Of a DNA stretch of 64,000 nt, positions 56,380 through 64,000 are shown piece after piece. Position 1 is the first letter of the stretch, and each line of letters opens with the position of its first letter. The notes beneath the pieces were generated by a model. It saw only the letters and a program-made list of their open reading frames with translations. It did not search any database and was not told the DNA's origin. Source of the DNA: Dugong dugon (Eukaryota > Chordata > Mammalia > Sirenia > Dugongidae); NCBI GenBank assembly GCA_030035585.1, contig CM057474.1:7672001-7736000 (forward strand). The letters are read 5' to 3'. Made by a program: the position numbers and the translations under genes.

Positions 56380-56545
56380 TCCTGGCTATAAATCACGGTT
56401 CATCTCTTTGCGGGCAGTTGTTCTGACTTTCAGCAAGGAATTCGATCTCTTTGAGCCTCAGTCTCCTCATCGATAAAGCTGGACTATGAGCTACTTTACA
56501 GGATTGTTGTGAAATTAGATGAGAACCTGTATATTCTTAGTTATA
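56380..56545 (+). mobile_element. MIR SINE
   Basis: 'ctctttgagcctcagtctcc', 'tcatcgataaagctggacta' and 'aggattgttgtgaaattaga' in MIR order. Confidence 0.8.
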
Positions 56546-56561
56546 ATTTCTTAAGTAGTTT

Positions 56562-56715
56562 CTATGCCCTGAGTACTGAGTTAAGTGCTTTAAATACATT
56601 ATTCCATTTAGTTTTCACTAAAAGAAACACACACACATACGCAAAATACCCGTTATCCTTATTTTCAAATGGAGACTGAAATGTTACATAAACATTTCAA
56701 TAAAAGCAATTTATC
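56562..56715 (+). mobile_element. MIR SINE
   Basis: 'ctgagttaagtgctttaaat', 'ttattccatttagttttcac', 'ttatccttattttcaaatgg' follow MIR order with an inserted CA run near 56628-56638. Confidence 0.65.
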
Positions 56716-58275
56716 CAAGTATACATTGAAATTAGAGATAGACATAGGCATAAATCCTTATTATGTCATTAAGATATTTTTCTGAGTTTAATTTTTTTTA
56801 GGCACTGGGAGATTTCTATTTGACTCTGCAGTTAATTTTAAGGTAATAGAATCTATTCTCCAGATACAAAACAATAGTTCTTCTGTAATGTACTTTTCTC
56901 AGCAGTATACATTACAGAAATATGTTTCTACTATAGATCAAAGACAATCTTCCCAAAGTTTCCATAGTCTATGCTGCCCATCATATAGTAATTAGCTCTC
57001 CATCTGCCCTTGGTTGCCAATATGATTTCACTGTGTAGGTTAGTTTGTCACCCCTAGTATGGAGGATGAATGTGTGCATATGGTGGGACACCGTGCTCAA
57101 TATGTTCGATATGTATGGTATACTGAGACTTGATCCTTTTGCATTTTATTTCTTGATGTCTCTGAAGGTAGAATTTGTGCTGTAGGCAGACTCTTCCCTT
57201 ATTCTTGAAAGCGCCACGTTTGTAAACTCCTTTCGTCATACAATGTATTACAAGAAGCTACCTAGAAGGAGCTGAAAGATTTCCCAGAAAAGTTTCCTAA
57301 ATATAGTTGCTTCATATTGAGTCATTAATTATTCTATTTTAATGATGCAAATGATTATTGCTTCTGTGGACAGGAGTATCTTTGCCGATAACATTGTGAT
57401 GTAAACTAGATAGTCAATAAACATCATCTTGTTTACTGGGCTCAGGACCAAAGGAAAAGGACGCCCATCTGAAAAGAAAAGGAGACCTCTAAAACCTGGG
57501 CGCTAAGGTGGGAAACACTAAGGAAGTCACTGTTTCTGGAAGGGCGTGGCCAACTTAAAGAAATGATATGTGTATTTGTTATAAACAACACAGACAGAAG
57601 ATCTAAGTCATGAAGGATAGTAGAACCACTATGGATCAGGCTTATGAGATGCAGTTACTCTTCTGAGGTGCAGAATAGTCAGTCTAATGAGGCCATAAGT
57701 GGATCATCTCATAGAGTGGATAATACCTGGGAAGCAGAGACCTTGTGATGTGTCTTTGCCCTGCTGTCTGAACCCAGCTGATAGATATCCAACCCATTAC
57801 TTGTGGCACGACGAAAGTAATTTTTTGAAACCACATCTCTGAGATTGGGCAGAATCAGCTTCTCTGGCTTCCCCTTCACCGAGAAATCTTTGGAGCACAT
57901 GCTATATTCCACATGTTGCTCCTGTATATTAAATAACTACAGCCAGTAGTCCGAACATCTGTATGTATTGGTCCCGAATAATAAGGGTAATAAGCTAGTC
58001 CATGTGATGACCCCATACCAGTTACCAAGGGCAGAAGGAAGCCATTACTCTATGTTACTGGGTCTCCTATAGCTTCCAGATAGACAAGTTTCTCTCTGGT
58101 CTTTATTAGTACTAGATTTTTAAAAATTCTTGTTGTCTGAGAAACTGTATTAAAGAAGGTTATATTTATGTATCTGGAAAAGACCTTACGAAACATGAAA
58201 ATTAACTGCAGGTTAATGAGGAAACTTCCAGTAGCTCAGAAAGGCCACATCGTATCACAGAGAAAGGTCTTAATG
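56716..58275. other. Unassigned low-copy sequence
   Basis: About 1.55 kb with no recognised repeat family or gene. One of the longest repeat-poor stretches in the window. Confidence 0.45.
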
Positions 58276-58350
58276 GGAAGTTAGAAGATTTAGTCCCAGG
58301 CCTACATCTGACTTATTGTGTCTCCTTGGACACGTCACGTAACTTACCAT
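58276..58350 (+). mobile_element. MIR core fragment
   Basis: 'gtgtctccttggacacgtca' followed by 'cgtaacttaccatcatctct' resembles the MIR core with several substitutions. Confidence 0.5.
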
Positions 58351-59060
58351 CATCTCTGTCTCCAGCTGTCATAATATTCCTACATCATATCTAGGTGGAG
58401 TATTCTACGAATTTTTACTGAACACATGCTAGAATTTGATTACTGCTCGGGAATAGCATTTAGCACCTCAGAAGTTAGGAAAGCGTTATGTGTCACATCT
58501 CATCTTCCTTCCGAGATTCCAGAAAAACTTGAAGTAAAATGAAATTACATTGCCTTTACAGCCAAAGCTCATGACTAATCTTAGACTTCAAGATTTTTCA
58601 GTAAAACAGAAAGAAGAAAACTCCTATGTGGTTTTACTGCTGATCTCTCTTCACAGAAGCATTTTACAGAAACACTAGAAGTTTTATTAACTTATATTTA
58701 GGATGTGTGATAATAACAACTAAAAAAAAAAAAAGTAGTGCTATTTATACTATTCCTACAGTCACCTAGAAATAAGCATAGCATATAATTTCTGCAGTAG
58801 GTGTTACCTTTGGCATTCGATATAAAAAATGTGTTGAAATTCTGAAGTGTTATGTAAGTATTGATTGTTAGTAGCAGTATATACTATTATAAAAAATTTA
58901 AAAGGCAAGATTGGAGATTTTTTATGCTTTCTTTTTTGCTTGCATTTAGAATTTCATGAAAATATAAGATTTTTACTTTCCTCCTAATTATTCCCTTTCC
59001 TGAAGTAAAACCTAGATGGCTATTGTAGCATTATTAACATAGGTTGTATTTGTAGCAGGG
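58351..59060. other. Unassigned AT-rich sequence
   Basis: No gene or family recognised. Confidence 0.4.
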
Positions 59061-59091
59061 AATATATATATATATATATTATTATTATAGA
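59061..59091. repeat. TA/TTA microsatellite
   Basis: About ten TA units followed by ATT units. Confidence 0.9.
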
Positions 59092-59445
59092 AACGTACAT
59101 TAAAAATTACATGCAACATGCTACATCATGGGTGAACTTTGAAAGGCTACATGAAGGAAGCAAGACACAATAGGCCACATATTTCATTTATATGAAATGC
59201 CCTGAATAGGCAAATCAGTACAGACAGAAAGGAGATAGTGGTTGCTAGGGGTTGGGAAGAGGGAAGAATGGCGGGTGACTGCTGATGGGTACAAGGTTTC
59301 TTGCTGGGGGTGATTAAAATGCTCTGGAATGATATAGTGGTGATAGCAACCCCTACTCTGTGATACTAAGAAACACTGACTTGTCTATCTTAACATGTGG
59401 ATTTTATGGTATGTCAATTATACTCCAATTTAAAAATTGCATGCA
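59092..59445 (+). mobile_element. Ancient L1 (L1M/HAL1-type) 3' end
   Basis: 'aagcaagacacaataggcca', 'ttatatgaaatgccctgaat', 'gtggttgctaggggttggga', 'ttaaaatgctctggaatgat' and the terminal 'gtatgtcaattatactccaa' are the known order of the old L1 3' end. Confidence 0.85.
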
Positions 59446-59541
59446 GGGAGAAATTGATAAGAAAAGAAAATCTACTTAATTTTAGATGTGATAAACCTGG
59501 CATTATTCAGATAATATATTTTCCATCTTTTAAACATGATA

Positions 59542-59696
59542 GAGTCCTGGTGGCGCAGTGGTTGGTTAAGAGCTTGGCTGTTAACCAAAAGGTCAGCAGT
59601 TCAAATCCACTAGCCACTCCTTGGAAGCTGTATGGGACAGTTCTATTCTGTCCTGTAGGGTCGCTGTGAATCGGAATCAACTCAATGGCAATGGGT
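59542..59696 (+). mobile_element. AfroSINE, short type, best-preserved copy
   Basis: Exact 14-bp duplication 'ttttaaacatgata' at 59528-59541 and 59697-59710. Head 'gtcctggtggcgcagtgg', a GGTT duplication ('gtggttggttaag'), 'gtcagcagttcaaatccact', 'tgtcctgtagggtcgctgtg' and tail 'ctcaatggcaatggg'. Intact duplication and CpGs argue for a late insertion. Confidence 0.96.
59551..59609 (+). promoter_or_regulatory. RNA polymerase III A and B boxes of the AfroSINE
   Basis: 'tggcgcagtgg' at 59551-59561 fits the tRNA A box and 'agttcaaatcc' at 59599-59609 fits the B box (canonical GGTTCGANTCC, here CpG-decayed). The spacing, about 37 bp between boxes, is in the range that works in tRNA-derived SINEs. 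Confidence 0.75.
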
Positions 59697-59710
59697 TTTT
59701 AAACATGATA

Positions 59711-60773
59711 ATGATTTATTTTATGTTTAGTAGTGCATAAATGGTTTTATCTTTCTAAATAACTTTCTATGGAAACTGATATCTTTTAGAAATAATATTG
59801 CTGTTGTGCTTGAATTCTCCTACTGGAAAGTTTTCTTGCCATGTTCTATGTAACTTCTTATGCCTTATAGTGATTCAGAATCAGACGATGTGGATTTCAG
59901 TCTTCTTCTCCATGAAATATGCCTCATTACGTAGAACTCAACAGAAAACAGTCTGGAGCCCATGTTTGTGACTCAGGCTAGGACAGAAACTGCTTATGTA
60001 CTCGACAAACCCAGCGTTAACAGTCCAGGTGAGCCAGAAGGTGAAACCATACAGTAATTTGAACAGAAGCTTAATGTAAAGAATTATTAAGATAGAGAAG
60101 TAACTATAAAGACATAAAGAGAATCCTATTTAAATGGCACCGTAGGATTGAAGGTTAGTGCCATTTAGATAGGGTGAGTAGAAGGGAAGGACAAACTTGG
60201 AATCCCCAACCAGGGCTTCAGACCTTGATGGAGAGATGTGTTTGCAGCCCAATGGACGATGGAGAGGTTTGCTGGCTTTCCCAGGTCAGAGCTAGTCCAC
60301 ACTCACTGTGATAACAGAAAACAATATTCTGTGGTGCAGGTGAGCTGAGGATGGTGGGTGGCTGTTCAGAGGCTGTTGGGTGTTGCTGCCAGTGTGCTAT
60401 CAGGAGTGCATGGTGTTTGCATCAGGAGAAATGTTGGGGTAGTCACCAGCCCTGCACTGGGACAGCAAGGTCACTGAGCAACTGTGCACTCACCACACGG
60501 AAACACTAAGGGACCGTTCAGCAAGAGCAAAATAAAATAAAACTAGGAGCATAAGACCAAGAGAAGCCCCCTTCTGACTGCAAAGTCCTTCTAGTGCCCC
60601 CTATTGACAAAGCTTAACATCATGCTCACTGCCCAGAAGAAAAGTTTAGAGAGTCCAGTCCATTAGGACAGAGCAGACTTCAAAATGTCAGTTTGGAGGT
60701 GAGAAACAGTCAACTGGTAACAGTCACGCTCAGTTTCCTTCTCTTCCTGGGCACACAGCTTAACTGTGTTTAT
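59711..60773. other. Unassigned low-copy sequence
   Basis: About 1 kb with no recognised repeat. 'agtgccccctattgacaaag' near 60591 may be an old LTR or DNA-repeat trace but could not be placed. Confidence 0.4.
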
Positions 60774-60836
60774 CAGCAGTTGTACCCTGACACACATAGG
60801 GGGCACCGTGAGTGGGAATTGACAGCAACTGTTTAG
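60774..60836 (+). mobile_element. AfroSINE 3' end fragment
   Basis: 'agcagttgtaccctgacaca' and 'gagtgggaattgacagcaac' are the end of a long-type SINE. Confidence 0.65.
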
Positions 60837-62229
60837 TTTTGCTGTTAAGTGGGGGTGATTTAGATAAGTTCTGGCCAAGGGAAGGTAGGCTGAAGTGAAA
60901 TAATCTACTTCCAGACTTGACCCCTTCAAAGTAGGCCTGTCTCTAAAACACTCACCCACGAAATAAAGGATTATAAATAAAGTATTATAAATTTCCAGAG
61001 GATGACAGAAACACGAGATAGAAATATACTGGATCCTTGAGGAGAGATCCCGGGAGAGTCACCTGATCAGGATTGCCCATTCTGAGACTGACGCATGAAT
61101 CGAAAACAAATCTCTATGGTGTTAAGCCATTAAAATGTAGTGGTTGTTTATAACAGTAGCATTTTTTTTTAACTTCTCTAGAAATGGGTCGTACTAAATT
61201 GGATGCTGTCATAACAATAACCTAAAATATGGAGCATTTGTTTAATGGTCAGATAGTGGGCAATGAGGAATGATATATCAGAAGTTGAGAAGCTGGTACC
61301 CTATGTTATGCAATGGTAAAACATTTGGTGAACTTTTACCTACAATAATTTGGAAGGAAAACCTGTCTAATAAGCTTATACTTTTAGTAGAAGTGGTTGA
61401 GAAGAAACAGAGTGTTGGAATGTGTTGGCTTATTCATTGCCTTTAACAAAACATCACAAGAAAGAGTTGAGCTCACAAAAGAATCAGTCAGGTTGCAAAC
61501 AAAAGTGTAAGAGAAGAGAAAGAGTCCAGAGATTTGTGGCTTTACAGGGTTGGAAAATCTATTATTACACCTCAAACAGTAAGGTATAAGACAATGGTTT
61601 TAGACAAAAAAGATCAATTAATACTCATCATTGTGGCAAATAACAGATTAATTAATTTCTACATAAGCATTTTGGTTCATATTGCCTTGAAGAAGCTACC
61701 ATTACGTTCAGAGATAGAAAGAGTAAGAGCTAGCAAGTGAATGAAGAAGAGAGGGGGTGAGCACAGAGGTTAGAAAGCAAACAAATAACGCAAGCTTGAG
61801 AATTATACATAAAAAAGAAAAATGGGCACATTGAAATGACTGAGAGCAAACAAATCAGAAAGCTATCACGCTTTTGAGTAAATTGTATTGGCAATGCAAA
61901 CCTCAGACAACAGATTGAGAAAGCTATGCATCCCCCAAAGAAAATGTCTATTTATCCCTAAACCCTCTTCAGATGTGGCCATGGAAAATGATGTCCTCAA
62001 GGCTGAGTGTCCTTAAGGATAGAGTCAGAGGTCACAAAGAACAATGGACAGGGACAATTCTCCAAGAGAATAGAATGGAGTCTATTGAAGGAATGTCCCC
62101 ATTTGCCAGGTAATCAGGATGTCAATCCAACAGGATTTCATATTTGCTGGGGACCAGTGACTGCTCCATGTCTCCATTCTTCCTCTTTACAAAGGGGTTA
62201 TTGTGGCTATTTTATCCCTGCTTTTCTTT
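60837..62229. other. Mostly unassigned; LTR-like 3' trace
   Basis: 'gtgttaagccattaaaatgt' near 61118 and 'gtggttgtttataacagtag' resemble the 3' end of MaLR-type LTRs on plus. The rest, about 1 kb, is unassigned. Confidence 0.4.
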
Positions 62230-62230
62230 T

Positions 62231-62393
62231 GGAGCCCTGCTGGTGCAAGTGGTTGAGAGCTACGGCTGCTAACTAAAAGGTCAGCAGTTCAAATCCACCA
62301 GCTGCTCCTTGGAGGCCCTATGGGGCAGTTCTACTCTGTCCTGTAGGGTTGCTATGAGTCAGAATTGACTTGACTGGCAATGGGTTTGGTTTA
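62231..62393 (+). mobile_element. AfroSINE, short type
   Basis: 'ggagccctgctggtgcaagt', 'gtcagcagttcaaatccacc', 'ctgctccttggaggccctat', 'agtcagaattgacttgactg' and tail 'ggcaatgggtttggtttatc'. Confidence 0.94.
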
Positions 62394-62616
62394 TCTTTTG
62401 TATATTGAGTATTGAGTGCGTGTGTGTGGGTGGGGGTTACATAATTTATCTTTTTTCATCTCACGTGTCACTGGACCAGGAAGTTACATCTGCATCTGAT
62501 GTGGAGAACTGCTCTTCTCTCAGAAACTCTGGACTTTGAGCTAAAAGCAGGAATTGGGTGGAACTTTGAGTTATCTCCCACCAGTAGGGGGTAAGTGCCT
62601 TTTATGTGTGGGAGAA

Positions 62617-62836
62617 GTAGCCCTGATGGCACAGTGGCTAAGCACTTGGCTGCTAACCAAAAACTTGGTGGTTCAAACCTGTTCAACCTCACCAGCCACT
62701 CTGTGGGAGAAAGGTGTGGCCATCTGCTTCTGTAAAGAATACAGCCTTGGAAATCCTATGGAGAAGTTCTACTGTGTCCTATAGGGTTGCTATGAGTTGG
62801 AATCAACGAAAGAGCAAGAGGTTTGTATTTTTTGGT
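62617..62836 (+). mobile_element. AfroSINE, 'GGCCATCTGCTTC' type
   Basis: A 16-bp duplication 'tttatgtgtgggagaa' (62601-62616) and 'tttatatgtgggagaa' (62837-62852) with one mismatch. Contains an internal duplication in the B-box area ('ggttcaaacctgttcaacc'), then 'gtgtggccatctgcttctgt' and 'atagggttgctatgagttgg'. Confidence 0.94.
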
Positions 62837-62852
62837 TTTATATGTGGGAGAA

Positions 62853-63488
62853 AGAATGAATTGGGTATTTGGTGACCAGAAGGGCAGACTTGTAGAATTT
62901 AGAACGAAACTCTGTTTTCTTTTCTTCTTGTGCAAAATAACGAGATTGGTGATATGTGATCCTTCTAAATGCTGGCTAATAGAATGTGGGTGGAAGTGTG
63001 CACCCACTTCTCCATGTGTCCTCCATTCTCTCTTTATTTTCTCTACTAGAGGCTGAAAGCCAAAGACTCTGTACGGGTCGGGGGAAAATAAGACAAAAGG
63101 AGCTTAGATCTTTGAGTCATAATTTGGACAAAAATTGCCCATAAAAACCTGTGGACCAAGAAACCTTATGTAGAGCTATTGTGTGAGTGGGAAAGGCAAT
63201 TGGTTTTGATGTAACCCACTGAAATTTTGTGGTTGTTCCAGCAGTCAGACAAATACTCAAGACCAGCTTGAGTTAGGTCATGGAGTCAGGATATGGATTT
63301 GTTTTAAAAAGAATGATGATGATTTGGGTGAATGGGTGGGAACTTAAAAAGCAGAACACCAGAGTCAGAAGTTGAGACCCACATGCTAAATCAGGTCTCA
63401 GAGAAAGAAGGAACAGACATCTATGATGATGACGCACTTCTACGATCACATTGCTGCTAGTTGAACAGACTTTTGAGTATTAAAGCAG
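62853..63488. other. Unassigned; LTR-like 3' trace
   Basis: 'gatgtaacccactgaaattt' and 'tgtggttgttccagcagtca' near 63208-63245 resemble a MaLR-type LTR 3' end. Nothing else recognised. Confidence 0.4.
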
Positions 63489-63698
63489 TTTGTTGCTGCT
63501 GGGTCCACAGAGTTGATTTCGACTCCTACTGACCCTATGTGACAGAGTAGAACTGCCCCATAGGGATTTCTGTATAGTAATCGTTATCGGAGCAGAGTGC
63601 CAGGTCTTTTCCCCCAGGGAGCCGCTGGGTGGTTTTGAACTACCAATCTTTCAGTTAGCTGTCAAGTGCATGACCATTGTGACACTAGGGTTCCTTAG
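63489..63698 (-). mobile_element. AfroSINE, long variant
   Basis: 'tccacagagttgatttcgac', 'agagtagaactgccccatag', 'agcagagtgccaggtctttt', 'gagccgctgggtggttttga' and head near 63690. Same class as 6426. Confidence 0.88.
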
Positions 63699-63925
63699 GC
63701 ACAGGTTAGCTTGGTCTAAGTGACATTTGGGAAGTTGTTTCATCCCTGTCCCCCTAGAATAGCCATTTTACTTCTGGATCAAACTAGGGCTGTTTGTGAG
63801 GCGACAGAGATGCCATGAATAAGTACTCCGACAGACAGAAGCCATGGCAGTCCTGGGGACACTGGAGTATGGCCGTATTTCGCTGGCTTACAGTTCTGTC
63901 CGGTTGTAAGATAAAATCAAGTAAG

Positions 63926-64000
63926 TAAAACCCACTGCCGTGGAGTGGATTCCAACTCCTAGTGACCCCATAGGGTTTCCAAGGCTGTAAATCTCGATGG
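63926..64000 (-). mobile_element. AfroSINE, cut by window end
   Basis: 'aaaacccactgccgtggagt', 'ggattccaactcctagtgac' and 'catagggtttccaaggctgt' are the reversed SINE tail and centre; the head lies outside the window. Confidence 0.9.

Overview
The window is intergenic mammalian DNA with no host protein-coding gene, rRNA, tRNA gene or CRISPR array that I can support. Two interspersed families dominate. One is a BovB-like RTE LINE, in eleven pieces from about 100 bp to about 3.2 kb. The other is a tRNA-derived SINE of AfroSINE type, in about 25 copies. Together they point to an afrotherian genome (elephant, manatee, hyrax, tenrec or aardvark group); the number of long RTE copies fits an elephant-like paenungulate best. 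The species itself is inference. Most open frames over 60 codons are antisense readings or decayed reverse-transcriptase/endonuclease fragments.

Layout. 0-6.4 kb: an L2 fragment, then a HAL1-like half-LINE split by a nearly full-length RTE with 57-bp flanking repeats. 6.4-15 kb: mostly low-copy sequence with scattered SINE, MIR and L2 pieces, including an unrecognised block at 7.4-9.1 kb. 15-18 kb: an L1 3'-UTR fragment and an RTE fragment nested in an ancient L1. 19-25 kb: SINE pairs, a CA/TA microsatellite, an RTE fragment and 1.6 kb of unassigned sequence. 25.1-32.4 kb: a mosaic of RTE, L1, solo LTR and a second RTE, bracketed by a 15-bp direct repeat. 33.4-37.3 kb: a full-length RTE carrying an inserted SINE and an inserted LTR, each with clear target-site duplications. 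38-41 kb: unassigned, relatively GC-rich sequence. 41-43.7 kb: a long L2 interrupted by an LTR-like piece. 45 kb: another L1 3' UTR. 47.9-49.5 kb: an internally deleted RTE with both ends. 50-51.3 kb: a SINE split by an RTE. 51.7-64 kb: many SINEs, MIRs, an ancient L1 and low-copy sequence.

Relationships. The RTE copies encode (now broken) an apurinic-type endonuclease and a reverse transcriptase with a YADD motif. Their last ~40 bp before the tail is nearly the same as the last ~40 bp of the AfroSINEs, which fits the published view that RTE/BovB enzymes mobilise these SINEs in trans. Nested insertions give a relative timeline: MIR, L2, HAL1 and ancient L1 first; then RTE and lineage-specific L1; then the MaLR-like LTRs and the younger SINEs. 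No intact, self-mobile element remains. The most informative items are the collapsed RTE/L1 mosaic, the 57-bp duplication, the deleted RTE with both termini, and at least three structural SINE types that share one RTE-like tail.
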